Source of the DNA: Brevundimonas sp. UBA5713
GTDB taxonomy: Bacteria; Pseudomonadota; Alphaproteobacteria; Caulobacterales; Caulobacteraceae
DNA: 64,000 bases
NCBI RefSeq assembly: GCF_002419815.1
Contig: NZ_DIGV01000018.1
Coordinates: forward strand, 1 to 64,000
Direction of reading: 5' to 3'
This document shows, piece after piece, positions 1 to 8,463 of the stretch (position 1 is its first letter; each line of letters starts with the position of its first letter). The notes under the pieces were generated by a model. It saw only the letters and a list, made by a program, of their open reading frames with translations, did no database searches and was not told the origin of the DNA. Position numbers and translations under genes: made by a program.

Positions 1-128
1 CGTGAACCTTGATCGCTTCATTCTGTCCGTCCTTCGTTAGGGCGGACTCTAGCTATTCCTGGAGGAGTTTCAGGGGGTCACGTCAGGTCACGTCAATCCG
101 ACTCTATAGCGTGGGATGGCGACTATTC

Positions 129-393
129 ATGCCTATCAACACCACTCGCTCACCCAGGCGAGCATCTCCGCTTGGATTACCTTCCCGAGTATAAACTAGA
201 CGCCCAAGCCCTAACTCGTGCGCTGGGTCTATCAGACGATACTGTGGTCCGAAAGCTTCTGAGAGAGGAGTTATCCATCTCGCTCGATCTGGCTTCAAAG
301 CTTGGTAGAGTGTTTGGTACGTCGACTGAGTTTTGGCTGAATCTACAGGCTAGCCACGATCAGTCGGTAGTAGCCCTGAAGCATAGGCCTTAA
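129..393 (+). pseudogene. HigA-like antitoxin, apparently frameshifted at its 5' end
   Basis: From 151 the frame reads HPGEHLR, then a helix-turn-helix region and the FGTSTEFWLNLQ tail typical of HigA-family XRE antitoxins, which bind DNA and neutralise HigB toxins. No ATG lies upstream in that frame. An ATG at 129 opens a HigA-like N-terminus (MPINTT) in a neighbouring frame, so a single-base indel between 129 and 151 would explain the break. A TTG at 172 could start a shortened 73-residue protein. The C-terminus is also shorter than usual for HigA. No intact HigB toxin is visible upstream. The stop overlaps the stop of the convergent gene at 390. A remnant is more likely than an active module. 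Confidence 0.5.
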
Positions 394-869
394 ACAGTCC
401 GCCAATCTGCAATCTGATCCGAGCTAATCGAGACGATATCTCGAGGACGGTATAGGTCGGATTTTACGGATCCTGAGCGGCCGATCTCTTCTTTACCAGC
501 TGATACCAGCCGGCCTGATTTCGTCCATCTTATGCGTTCGAGATTGGAGATGCCCAACGCCTCGCATATCTCAGCGGACGTAAGGCTACGGTTGTTAATT
601 TTGGTGAGTGCCTTAGCGAGCTTATAGCCCGCGCTAACGACGTTATCTGCTGTGACGGTTACGCGATAGGCTTCGTCGGATTGGATTTGTGTGGCCTTAC
701 GAGACATTCGCTTACACAACGCAGCCACCTCGGCTATGCGCATCCGCAGCAGCAGACTGCGCTCTATGGCAGCTGAAATATCCAGTTCGTATCCTAGTCC
801 GACGTTCTTGAGCCTGATGAGGGCGGACATCTCCTCGGCCTCGATTGTCTCGATCTGTTGAGACGGCAT
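390..869 (-). CDS. Unknown protein with a possible helix-turn-helix, coupled to cobO
   Basis: A 159-residue protein I do not recognise. Residues about 95-120 (SLTSAEICEALGIS and following) look like a helix-turn-helix of MerR or excisionase type. The first ~60 residues are helical, with alternating charged and aliphatic residues. Its ATG overlaps the cobO stop codon (TAATG), which suggests translational coupling. Base composition is visibly lower in GC than the cob genes, and the gene converges on a broken HigA remnant, so it is probably acquired. A small regulator is possible, but this is inference only. Confidence 0.55.
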   Translation of the reverse strand: MPSQQIETIEAEEMSALIRLKNVGLGYELDISAAIERSLLLRMRIAEVAALCKRMSRKATQIQSDEAYRVTVTADNVVSAGYKLAKALTKINNRSLTSAEICEALGISNLERIRWTKSGRLVSAGKEEIGRSGSVKSDLYRPRDIVSISSDQIADWRTV

Positions 870-1483
870 TAGAACTCGATCCCGGCCTGGGCTTTTACCC
901 CGGCTCTGAACGGGTGTTTGACCAGACCCATTTCAGTGACCAGATCAGCGGCTTCGATCAGACGTTCATGGGCGTTTCGGCCCGTGATGATCACGTGAGT
1001 GTCGTCAGGTTTTTGGGCCAGAAATTCCAGCACCTCGTCCACAGGAAGGTAGTTGTACCGGATAGCGATGTTGAGCTCATCGCATATGACCATCTTCCAA
1101 TCGGGATCCATAATGCGAGCCTTGCAGGCCTCCCAAGCTTCACGAACCTGCTCGATGTCGCGTTGACGATCCTGAGTGTCCCAGGTGAAGCCTTCGCCCA
1201 TTGGACGCATTTCCACGAGGTCCGGAAACGCATCGAAAATTGCCTGCTCACCGGTGTCCATTGCGCCTTTAATGAACTGGATGATCGACACCTTCATGCC
1301 GTGACCCATCATGCGCAGCGCCATGCCCAATGCCGCGGTGCTCTTACCCTTCCCTGCACCGGTATGGACAATTACCAAGCCTTTTTCGACTGTCTTTGTG
1401 CTTAAGATTTTGGCCTTAACGGCCTGAATCTTCGTCATTTTTTCTTTATGTCGAAGCTGGCTGTTGTCGATCTCTGTGGTCAT
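869..1483 (-). CDS. cobO: Cob(I)yrinic acid a,c-diamide adenosyltransferase (CobO/BtuR type)
   Basis: Transfers the 5'-deoxyadenosyl group from ATP to reduced corrinoids in the cytoplasm, including salvaged cobinamide. The Walker A motif GAGKGKST and the RNAHERLIEAADLVTEM region are characteristic of the CobA/CobO/BtuR family, and ~204 residues is normal. I chose the ATG at 1483 because AGGATA precedes it by about 8 nt; an open extension to 1555 has no family similarity. It is divergent from the DUF1636 gene, with ~90 bp between, and is followed by an unknown gene with a TAATG overlap. No riboswitch lies in front of it. Confidence 0.95.
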   Translation of the reverse strand: MTTEIDNSQLRHKEKMTKIQAVKAKILSTKTVEKGLVIVHTGAGKGKSTAALGMALRMMGHGMKVSIIQFIKGAMDTGEQAIFDAFPDLVEMRPMGEGFTWDTQDRQRDIEQVREAWEACKARIMDPDWKMVICDELNIAIRYNYLPVDEVLEFLAQKPDDTHVIITGRNAHERLIEAADLVTEMGLVKHPFRAGVKAQAGIEF

Positions 1484-1573
1484 GTGCCTATCCTGACCAC
1501 GACCCGATAGAGAATCGGAAACGCGGATTTGGGGTGCTGTTGTGCTGCGCCCCATGCCTCAGGATTGTATGTG

Positions 1574-1987
1574 ATGTCGATATTGCGCGCCTCAAATGGC
1601 GGCACTTCAATCGTTGTTTGTTCGACGTGTAAGTTCAAAGCTGATGAGCCGTTGAATGCCTCTGGCGAGCGTGGTGGTGCCGCTCTTTTTCGTCATGTGA
1701 AGGATGCGACGGACGCGCTTGAGACGGCTTCGATCAGCGTCGAACCCATGGCCTGTCTGTTCGCTTGCTCCCAGCACTGCACGATACATTTGAGAGCGCC
1801 CGGCAAGGTCGGCTATGTCCTCGCCAACTTCGAACCCACACCTGAATCGGCGCAAGCCTTGGCGGAGTTTGCGCAACACTATGATCAAAGCCTTGAGGGC
1901 GTCGTGCCTTACAAAAACTGGCCGGAAGGCGTGAAGGGGCATTTCCTCGTGCGTATTCCGCCAGAAGGCATGATCACCGTCGATTGA
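1574..1987 (+). CDS. DUF1636-family cysteine-rich protein
   Basis: A 137-residue protein with an N-terminal CSTCK motif and a C-x3-C-x3-C cluster (CLFACSQHC) in its middle, plausible metal or Fe-S ligands as in the DUF1636 family. The cysteine spacing recalls small thioredoxin-fold 2Fe-2S ferredoxins, though that parallel is my inference. It sits between cobO and cobU, and I recall this family being found near cobalamin genes. A role in supplying electrons or handling cobalt/corrinoid is possible but unproven. The start at 1574 has AGGA ~10 nt upstream; the frame is open further upstream without family-like sequence. It ends 3 nt from the convergent cobU stop. Confidence 0.8.
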   Translation: MSILRASNGGTSIVVCSTCKFKADEPLNASGERGGAALFRHVKDATDALETASISVEPMACLFACSQHCTIHLRAPGKVGYVLANFEPTPESAQALAEFAQHYDQSLEGVVPYKNWPEGVKGHFLVRIPPEGMITVD

Positions 1988-1990
1988 TGC

Positions 1991-2512
1991 CTATGGGCGG
2001 GTGAGGTCCAGCTTCATACCCGCCACGATCAGAACCGATTGCTTGCCGCTCTCTGCCAAGGCTTGGTTCAAGCGACCAGCTTCGTCGCGAAACCGTCTGG
2101 CAAGCGCATTGTCCGGCACGATACCCCAACCGACCTCATTGCTGACCACCCAGATTTCCGCCTGTGTGCTCGTCAGGGCGGCGAGGAGATCGCGCGTCTG
2201 TTGAGCAATGTCCTTCTCGGCCAGCATCAAGTTGGTCAGCCAGAGCGTCATGCAGTCGATGACCGCCACGTGGCCCTCCTCCAAGGCCTCGATAGCCTGA
2301 GGTAGATCAAGCGGTGCCTCGATTGTTTCCCACTCATCGCCGCGCTCTTCGCGATGTTTGGCGACCCGTTCAGCCATCTCGTCGTCGTAGATCTGTGCCG
2401 TCACAATGGCGATGGGTTTGGTGCCTGCTGTTGTCGCTGCAGCCTCGGCGGCACGCTGGGCATATCGGCTCTTTCCTGAGCGAGCGCCGCCAAGCACCAG
2501 AGTGTACGACAT
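1991..2512 (-). CDS. cobU: Bifunctional adenosylcobinamide kinase / adenosylcobinamide-phosphate guanylyltransferase
   Basis: CobU/CobP phosphorylates adenosylcobinamide and then transfers GMP to give AdoCbi-GDP, the substrate of CobS. The N-terminus LVLGGARSGKSRYA contains the P-loop (GARSGKS). VSNEVGWGIVP followed by FRDEAGRLNQ is the diagnostic C-terminal block. At 173 residues the length is normal. The ATG at 2512 has GGAG about 10 nt upstream. The gene diverges from the B12 riboswitch/btuB operon, so its promoter must lie within or beside the riboswitch DNA, yet the riboswitch is not on its transcript. Confidence 0.95.
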   Translation of the reverse strand: MSYTLVLGGARSGKSRYAQRAAEAAATTAGTKPIAIVTAQIYDDEMAERVAKHREERGDEWETIEAPLDLPQAIEALEEGHVAVIDCMTLWLTNLMLAEKDIAQQTRDLLAALTSTQAEIWVVSNEVGWGIVPDNALARRFRDEAGRLNQALAESGKQSVLIVAGMKLDLTRP

Positions 2513-2561
2513 CAAAAATCTCCGGTTGACCTGAGCCATGGACAGTCCTACTGCCGAATTG

Positions 2562-2747
2562 CGTCAGGTTCCCCTTAACGGGGATTAAAAGGGAACGGAG
2601 TTAAAAACTCCGGCTGTTCCCGCAACTGTGAGCGGCTAGCCCGCACGTCATATGCCACTGGAGACTGACTTGGCTACGGCCAGATGTCCCTGGGAAGGCG
2701 ACGTGCATCGGCGTTGATCCGCAAGCCAGGAGACCTACCTGCCGCCG
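2562..2747 (+). promoter_or_regulatory. Adenosylcobalamin riboswitch upstream of btuB
   Basis: The element holds the conserved landmarks of cobalamin riboswitches in order: a 5' stem region with GGGAACGGAG, the core TCCCGCAACTGTGAGCGG, GCCACTGG, GGGAAGGCG, and the B12 box ending GCCAGGAGACCTACCTGCC. It lies on the + strand about 150 nt before btuB. Adenosylcobalamin binding to this class normally represses the downstream genes, so the import and salvage operon should be switched off when B12 is plentiful. Outer boundaries are approximate. I did not identify which downstream hairpin acts as the expression platform. Confidence 0.97.
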
Positions 2748-2895
2748 TCGTTCTCCACGCGGCCGGGAAGAGCCAAGTGGTCGAGGTAACTCGTGTGACG
2801 ACATCGTTTTCAACCGCGTTCAGCGGGCGATTGCGCGTGTCTTGAAACACAGGCGTGGTCTGTCTCGCTGTGCGCATCCATGTGGGGATGTCACA

Positions 2896-4839
2896 TTGAA
2901 CAGGCTTCTTTTCCCGGCTGCGGGCCTTGCCGTTCTTCTTTCTTCGCCGGCGCTGGCCGCCGAACTCGACCAACAGGCTGCAGCGCCGACTGCGGCTACC
3001 GTCGCGACGACCGTTGACGACGTCATCGTCACGGCCAACCGTTCGGCCCAGTCGATCGACAAGGTAGGGGCTTCAGTCACGGTACTGACCAAGGCTGCGC
3101 TGGAATCCGCGCAAGCGACGGCTGTTCCGGACATGTTGGCCCGTACCCCGGGCGTCAGCTTCACCCGCAACGGCGGCGTCGGTACCTCAACGACCGTCAA
3201 CATCCGCGGCGCTGAGGGGCACCACACTGTCGTCCTGATCGACGGCGTGAAGATGAACGACCCCTCCTCCACCCAAGGCGGTGCCAACTTCAGCAACCTG
3301 CTGGTAGGCGACGCGGGCCGTATCGAAATCCTACGCGGTGCCCAGTCGACCCTGTGGGGCAGCCAAGCCATCGGCGGCGTGGTGAACATCATCACCGCCG
3401 AGCCAACGCAGGCCTTCGAAGGTGGCCTGAGTGCCGAAGTGGGATCGCGCGGCACCCAGTATTTCCGTGGCGGTATCGGTGGGTCAAATGACCGTCTCAG
3501 CTGGCGTCTGGCAGCGAACCGCTATGAGACTGACGGCTTCTCGGCCTATGCCACGGGCACAGAGGATGACGGCTACGAAAACAACAGCGTCTCGGGCCGA
3601 CTGAACCTCAAACTGACCGACAACGCTTCGCTTGACCTGCGCGCGGTCTATTCCGACGGTACCAATGACTTCGATGCCTACAATGGCGACAGCCGCGAGT
3701 TCGGTAATACCGAAGAGCTGGTTACCTATGCGGGTCTGAACTTCGATCTGCTGGATGGTCGCCTGCGTAACCGCATCGGCTATGCCTACACCGATACCCA
3801 GCGCAACAACACCAACCCAGCCCGCACCATCGAAACCTCGACTTTCGAGGCCAAGGGAGAGAACACGCGCTGGGATTATCAAGGCAGCTTCGCCTTCACC
3901 TCGGACCTCAGTGCGACCTTTGGTGTTGAGTCAGAGCGCGCCGAGATGCGGACCCGTTCGCCGTCGAACAGCACGACCAAGCCGGCCTTTGGCACGGGCC
4001 GCGCAGATCTCGACAGCGCCTATGTCCAGTTCCAGTGGGCGACTCTGCCCTCGCTGAACCTGACAGCTGGCGTGCGTTATGATGACCACGCCCAGTACGG
4101 CGACAATGCCCTTGGCCAAGTCGCTGCAGCTTGGACGCTCAACGAAGGCAATACCGTCCTTCGTGCCAGCTGGGGCCAAGGCTTCCGCGCGCCGGGCCTG
4201 TACGAGCTTTACAGCGAATACGGCAACCTGACCCTGCAGCCGGAAGAGTTTGACGCTTGGGAAGTCAGCGTCCAGCAAAAGCTGCTGGATAAGGCGACCG
4301 TCGCCGTGACCTACTTCAACCGCGAGGCGGATAATGAGATCCGCTACAATGGCTGCTCCAGCACGGCTGATCCGCTTTGTGTCGTGAACGGCGCGATGCG
4401 TTGGGGCTATTACGCCAACGTCCAAAAGACCGAGGCTCAAGGCATCGAAGTCAGCGGCGTCTATGACGTAACGCCCGCCTTCAAGGTCGCTGCTAACTAC
4501 ACCTGGACCGACGCCACCAGCGCCTCGGGCACCAACAAGGGCAAGCAGCTGACCCGCCGCCCAGAGCATATGGCCAACTTCTCGGCTGACTATGCCTTTG
4601 CCAGCGGCCTGAAGACCGGCGTGGCGGTGCGCTATTCGGGCGAGACCTTCACCAACGACGCCAACACCGGCACGCTGGACGCCTACACCCTCGTGGACCT
4701 GCGCGTCTCATACCCGATTAACGAAACCCTCGAGGTCTATGGTCGCGTCGAGAACCTGTTCGACGAGCAGTATCAGATCGTCCAGAACTACGGCACGGCC
4801 GACCGTGGCGTATTCGGTGGCGTCCGCATCCGGTTCTGA
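2896..4839 (+). CDS. btuB: TonB-dependent vitamin B12 outer membrane receptor (BtuB-like)
   Basis: Active transport of cobalamin and other corrinoids across the outer membrane, energised by TonB. After a signal peptide (NRLLFPAAGLAVLLSSPALAA) comes a TonB-box-like segment (DDVIVTA), then the plug domain with MLARTPGV, NIRGAEGHHTVVLIDGV and IEILRGAQSTLWGSQAIGGVVNI. A ~450-residue beta-barrel follows and ends in aromatic F (VRIRF), as outer membrane barrels do. The TTG at 2896 is preferred: it starts the signal peptide directly and has GGGGA upstream. The frame stays open to another TTG at 2842. It is the first gene after the B12 riboswitch, which supports the substrate. Confidence 0.93.
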   Translation: MNRLLFPAAGLAVLLSSPALAAELDQQAAAPTAATVATTVDDVIVTANRSAQSIDKVGASVTVLTKAALESAQATAVPDMLARTPGVSFTRNGGVGTSTTVNIRGAEGHHTVVLIDGVKMNDPSSTQGGANFSNLLVGDAGRIEILRGAQSTLWGSQAIGGVVNIITAEPTQAFEGGLSAEVGSRGTQYFRGGIGGSNDRLSWRLAANRYETDGFSAYATGTEDDGYENNSVSGRLNLKLTDNASLDLRAVYSDGTNDFDAYNGDSREFGNTEELVTYAGLNFDLLDGRLRNRIGYAYTDTQRNNTNPARTIETSTFEAKGENTRWDYQGSFAFTSDLSATFGVESERAEMRTRSPSNSTTKPAFGTGRADLDSAYVQFQWATLPSLNLTAGVRYDDHAQYGDNALGQVAAAWTLNEGNTVLRASWGQGFRAPGLYELYSEYGNLTLQPEEFDAWEVSVQQKLLDKATVAVTYFNREADNEIRYNGCSSTADPLCVVNGAMRWGYYANVQKTEAQGIEVSGVYDVTPAFKVAANYTWTDATSASGTNKGKQLTRRPEHMANFSADYAFASGLKTGVAVRYSGETFTNDANTGTLDAYTLVDLRVSYPINETLEVYGRVENLFDEQYQIVQNYGTADRGVFGGVRIRF

Positions 4840-4845
4840 TGCGTC

Positions 4846-5856
4846 ATGCTATCCGTCCGCCCGCATAAAGAGGCGATACGGCATGGAGGCGGCCTTCGGG
4901 CCGCCTCTTACGCCCACCCCGAGGTGACTGAGCCTTGGCTTGATCTGTCGACCGGCATCAATCCGGTGCCCTATCCGGCACAGCCCGCCAGTGCGGCGGA
5001 ACGTGGCCGCCTGCCTGATCCACTGGAACTGGCTGCGTTAGAGGCCACGGCGGCACGTTTTTTCAACGCTAAACCGGAACGTGTTGCAGGCGCATCTGGA
5101 GCCGAGACCGTCATTCGCCTGCTGCCCGTACTTCTGGGTAAGGTCACGGTCGATATTGTCGGTCCGACCTACGGGGCACATGCAGAGACATGGCGAGCGG
5201 CTTTTCTCGCCCCCATGACGATAAGCAATCATCAGGCGTACAGTTCGGGCTCCGATGTGCTGGTCATCGTCAATCCCAACAACCCCGACGGGTATGTTTT
5301 CAGCAAGGCCGAGCTGCTTCGCATCCTGCGAAAGCGTGAAACCCAAGGGCGCTGGCTGGTGATCGACGAGTCTTTCGGGGAATGCTCACCTGAAAACTCC
5401 ATGGCGGATGTCATCTCCGATCGGCTTATTGTCCTTAGATCGTTTGGAAAGTTCTTCGGTCTGGCAGGTGTCCGGCTGGGCTTCGCGATTGCCTCCCCGG
5501 CGTTCAAAGCCTCGCTGAGGGCCCTGACAGGCGATTGGCCCGTCTCCGCAGACGCAATCACCATGGGCAGGCAGGCCTATGCCGATCCGGCTTGGAGCGA
5601 AGCGACCCTCGCATCGCTCCAAGGACAAGCGGTAAAACTTGATGAAGCGCTAATCTCGTCTGGCTTCGAGGTGATCGGTGGCACCTGTCTGTTCAGGCTG
5701 GCCCGACACTCCCGCGCCCATGATTGGTTCTGGAAGCTATGCCGACGCGGGGTCCTGACGCGACCGTTCGACCATACGCCTGACGTGTTGCGCTTCGGCC
5801 TGCCACGGCCGGATGACTTTTACCGTCTGCACCGTGCGCTGGAGGCAGAGCTATGA
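4846..5856 (+). CDS. cobC: L-threonine-O-3-phosphate decarboxylase (CobC, = Salmonella CobD)
   Basis: A PLP-dependent class I aminotransferase-fold enzyme that makes (R)-1-amino-2-propanol O-2-phosphate, the linker CbiB attaches to cobyric acid. The family opening HGGGLRAA ... WLDLSTGINP is present. NPNNPDGYVF and the FGKFFGLAGVRLG segment, carrying the PLP lysine, are clear. At 336 residues it fits the family. It starts 7 nt after btuB and overlaps btuF by ATGA, so it belongs to the riboswitch-led operon. The start has only a weak ribosome site, which suggests coupling to btuB. Confidence 0.9.
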   Translation: MLSVRPHKEAIRHGGGLRAASYAHPEVTEPWLDLSTGINPVPYPAQPASAAERGRLPDPLELAALEATAARFFNAKPERVAGASGAETVIRLLPVLLGKVTVDIVGPTYGAHAETWRAAFLAPMTISNHQAYSSGSDVLVIVNPNNPDGYVFSKAELLRILRKRETQGRWLVIDESFGECSPENSMADVISDRLIVLRSFGKFFGLAGVRLGFAIASPAFKASLRALTGDWPVSADAITMGRQAYADPAWSEATLASLQGQAVKLDEALISSGFEVIGGTCLFRLARHSRAHDWFWKLCRRGVLTRPFDHTPDVLRFGLPRPDDFYRLHRALEAEL

Positions 5857-6704
5857 TTGTCAGCCGACGCGTTACCCTCCTTGCCGGCATGGCCAGTATG
5901 GCTTGGCCTGCGTCGGCTGCAGCCTCGCTCCCACGCCGCGTTGTATCTCTGAACCCCTGCCTGGACGCCATCCTCGTTCGGTTGGCCCCAAGGCATCAGA
6001 TTGCGGCCATCAGCCATTTTTCGCGTATTTCGCAACAGTCGAACATCTATTCGCTCGCCCAGACCCTGCCCATCACCCACGAGACGGCAGAAGAGATTGT
6101 GTCGCTGCGCCCAGATCTTGTGCTGAGCAGTCAGCACAGTTCACGGGCCACGCGAAATGCCCTGACGCGTCTAGGGATAGCTGTTGAGCTGTTTGGCGTC
6201 CCTCAAACCATTGGGGAAAGTCTCGAGCAGGTTGATCGTATTGGCGCACTGACAGGCCATGCGGGCCGCGCTTCTGTATTGAGCCTAGAAATTACGCGCC
6301 AAATTGAACTGTGCCGCATCCGGCCAAACGAGAGGCGGCTGAAAGCCGTGGTGTTCCAACCCAACGGCTTTGCCGCGGGCCAAGGCACGCTGATGTCCGA
6401 AATGATGGAGATCGCGGGCTTCGATAATGTGGCTGGTCGGTATGGTGTCGGGAAATGGGGAAATCTGTCCCTTGAACAGATCATCGCCAATCCGCCCGAA
6501 GTTCTCCTGAGCGGAGCGGGATCACAGGGCGCGAGGTCATGGGCTGAACGGATCATGCTCCACCCTGCCCTGCACTCAATCTCGCACCGGATGGTGCAGG
6601 TCGAGTTCCCCGAAAAGCTTCTCTACTGCGGCGGGCCTGTATTGATCGATACCGCCACAGCACTCGTCCGCGCACGACAGCAGGCGCTGGAGGCCCTTCA
6701 ATGA
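5853..6704 (+). CDS. btuF: Periplasmic corrinoid-binding protein of the B12 ABC importer
   Basis: A substrate-binding protein (helical-backbone metal receptor fold) that hands corrinoids from the periplasm to BtuCD. A signal peptide with an arginine pair (SRRVTLLAGMASMAWPASA) begins the 283-residue protein. RRVVSLNPCLDAILVRL and the later SLEQIIANPPEVLLSG are typical of BtuF/FecB-like proteins. There is no lipobox, so it is soluble rather than a lipoprotein. It overlaps cobC and btuC by 4 nt each, consistent with a co-translated importer. Confidence 0.88.
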   Translation: MIVSRRVTLLAGMASMAWPASAAASLPRRVVSLNPCLDAILVRLAPRHQIAAISHFSRISQQSNIYSLAQTLPITHETAEEIVSLRPDLVLSSQHSSRATRNALTRLGIAVELFGVPQTIGESLEQVDRIGALTGHAGRASVLSLEITRQIELCRIRPNERRLKAVVFQPNGFAAGQGTLMSEMMEIAGFDNVAGRYGVGKWGNLSLEQIIANPPEVLLSGAGSQGARSWAERIMLHPALHSISHRMVQVEFPEKLLYCGGPVLIDTATALVRARQQALEALQ

Positions 6705-7693
6705 AGTCAGCGTCGATCCATCCTGCCGCTCTCTACGGCGGGCTCTTCGCCTTTGTGGCGCTGCTCTGTTTAGGAAGCCTTTATGCCGGCAAGGTCTGGG
6801 TTCCTCTGCACCAATGGCTGGCAACTCCGGGCGATCCATCATGGGCCATTCTAGTGGAGCTGCGGCTCCCTCGAACACTCTTGGCCGTCATGGTGGGTGC
6901 TGTGCTGGGATTGGGCGGTGCCGCCATGCAGGGCTATACGCGAAATCCGCTTGCCGACCCCGGTATGCTGGGCGTCTCCAGCATGGCTGCGCTGGGGGCG
7001 GTCACGACATTCTATATGGGCAGCTTTGGTGGTCAGCCGTGGGTGCTGCCCATGATGGCCATGGCGGGGGCTGCCCTTGGCGTGGCCTTGCTGCTGGCTC
7101 TTGCTGGCTCAACGAGCAGCATCGTGACCTTCATTCTGGCCGGTGTGGTAATACAGACCGTGGCGGGCGCTGGCGTCGCACTTGCTCTGAACCTCGCGCC
7201 CAATCCGTGGGCCGTGAACGAGATCATCAACTGGCTGATGGGCTCACTGGCGGACCGCAGCCTTGATGATCTGAAGATCGCCGCACCGGGCATGATGCTT
7301 GGGCTGATCCTGCTCGCGTCTCAGGGCCGAGCCCTCGATGCTCTGACCCTCGGCGAGACCGGAGCCAAGGGGCTCGGCATCAACCTTGGCGCAACGCGTC
7401 TTGCCCTTGTTGTGGGAGCAGCCCTTGCCATCGGATCAGCCGTGGCCGTGACAGGCGTCATCGGCTTTGTCGGACTGATCACCCCACACCTGCTGCGTCC
7501 TTTTGTAAAGTCCAAACCCGGCGCGCTGCTTATCCCGTCTGCGATTGGCGGTGCGGCGCTCACTCTGGCCGCCGATATTCTCGTCAGACTGACGCCTGCT
7601 CCCAACGAAGTGAAGCTGGGCGTAGCCATGGCGGCATTGGGAGGGCCCTTCTTCCTCGCCCTCCTCATCTCCATGCGCCGGAAAATCGTATGA
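6701..7693 (+). CDS. btuC: B12 ABC transporter permease (FecCD family)
   Basis: An inner-membrane permease of the BtuC/FecCD family with about ten hydrophobic segments over 330 residues. Family hallmarks are LRLPRTLLAVMVGAVLGLGGAAMQG near residues 52-76, RNPLADPGMLGVSS, and GVIGFVGLITPHLLR, the coupling segment that contacts the ATPase. It overlaps btuF and btuD by 4 nt each. In this setting corrinoid is the expected substrate; the same family also carries siderophores, but the riboswitch and neighbours argue for B12. Confidence 0.93.
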   Translation: MKSASIHPAALYGGLFAFVALLCLGSLYAGKVWVPLHQWLATPGDPSWAILVELRLPRTLLAVMVGAVLGLGGAAMQGYTRNPLADPGMLGVSSMAALGAVTTFYMGSFGGQPWVLPMMAMAGAALGVALLLALAGSTSSIVTFILAGVVIQTVAGAGVALALNLAPNPWAVNEIINWLMGSLADRSLDDLKIAAPGMMLGLILLASQGRALDALTLGETGAKGLGINLGATRLALVVGAALAIGSAVAVTGVIGFVGLITPHLLRPFVKSKPGALLIPSAIGGAALTLAADILVRLTPAPNEVKLGVAMAALGGPFFLALLISMRRKIV

Positions 7694-8463
7694 GCCAGAT
7701 CAAGACGTCAGACCTCTGTGTCACCTTCGGCTCGCGGTCGGTGCTTGAGGGGATCAACCTCTCGGTACAGCGCGGACAGGTCACCGCCATCATTGGTCCG
7801 AATGGTGCGGGTAAATCCACCCTGCTCGATTGTTTGGCCGGACTGCGTCGCCCCGATCTGGGCAAGGTCCACCTCGATGCCACGCCCCTACTGGACCTGA
7901 AGCCACAAGAGCGTGCTAAACGCATCGCCTACCTTCCCCAACATTCGGAACTGGCTTGGGAGATTGATGGCGAAACCCTCGTGGGCTTGGGCCGCACGCC
8001 TCACTGCGGACCGTGGGGACGGACGGCTAAGGATGCCGCTGCTGTCCGTGACGCGTTGGTACGCACCTCTACATCAGAGTTTGCCAACCGCCCCGTTTCC
8101 ACTCTGTCAGGCGGCGAGCGGGCGCGGCTTCTGTTGGCAAGAGCCTTGGCGACAGATCCCCAATGGTTGCTTGCCGACGAGCCTTTGGCGGGGCTTGATC
8201 CGGGTCACTGCCTCGACGTCGTAGCCCTGTTCCGAGAGCTTGCTCATAAGGACGGGCGTGGCGTCATTCTAACGCTGCACGATCTCACTCTAGCTCTAAA
8301 GGCCGCGGATCGGGTCATTCTGCTGAGTGATGCAAAGGTGCTGGCCGACGACGTGCCTAGCAAGGTCTTGGCTTCCGAGTTCCTTGAACAGGCTTACGGG
8401 ATCAGCACTGCTTTATTGAAGGGCAACAATGGCTACGTGCTGGAGACCCTGGCTCGTGCATGA
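7690..8463 (+). CDS. btuD: B12 ABC transporter ATPase
   Basis: The nucleotide-binding subunit that powers BtuC. It shows Walker A (GPNGAGKST, near residue 36), the Q-loop (YLPQHSELAW), the ABC signature LSGGERARLLLARAL, Walker B (QWLLADEPLAGLDP) and the switch histidine in LTLHDL. At 257 residues it is normal for the BtuD/FecE family. Its 3' end overlaps the start of cbiB by up to 35 nt. Confidence 0.93.
   Translation: MSQIKTSDLCVTFGSRSVLEGINLSVQRGQVTAIIGPNGAGKSTLLDCLAGLRRPDLGKVHLDATPLLDLKPQERAKRIAYLPQHSELAWEIDGETLVGLGRTPHCGPWGRTAKDAAAVRDALVRTSTSEFANRPVSTLSGGERARLLLARALATDPQWLLADEPLAGLDPGHCLDVVALFRELAHKDGRGVILTLHDLTLALKAADRVILLSDAKVLADDVPSKVLASEFLEQAYGISTALLKGNNGYVLETLARA

Noticed and set aside
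1..200. HigB toxin upstream of the HigA remnant
   Set aside because: A frame beginning MIASF at 9 starts like HigB but soon loses any resemblance; not enough to call a toxin gene.
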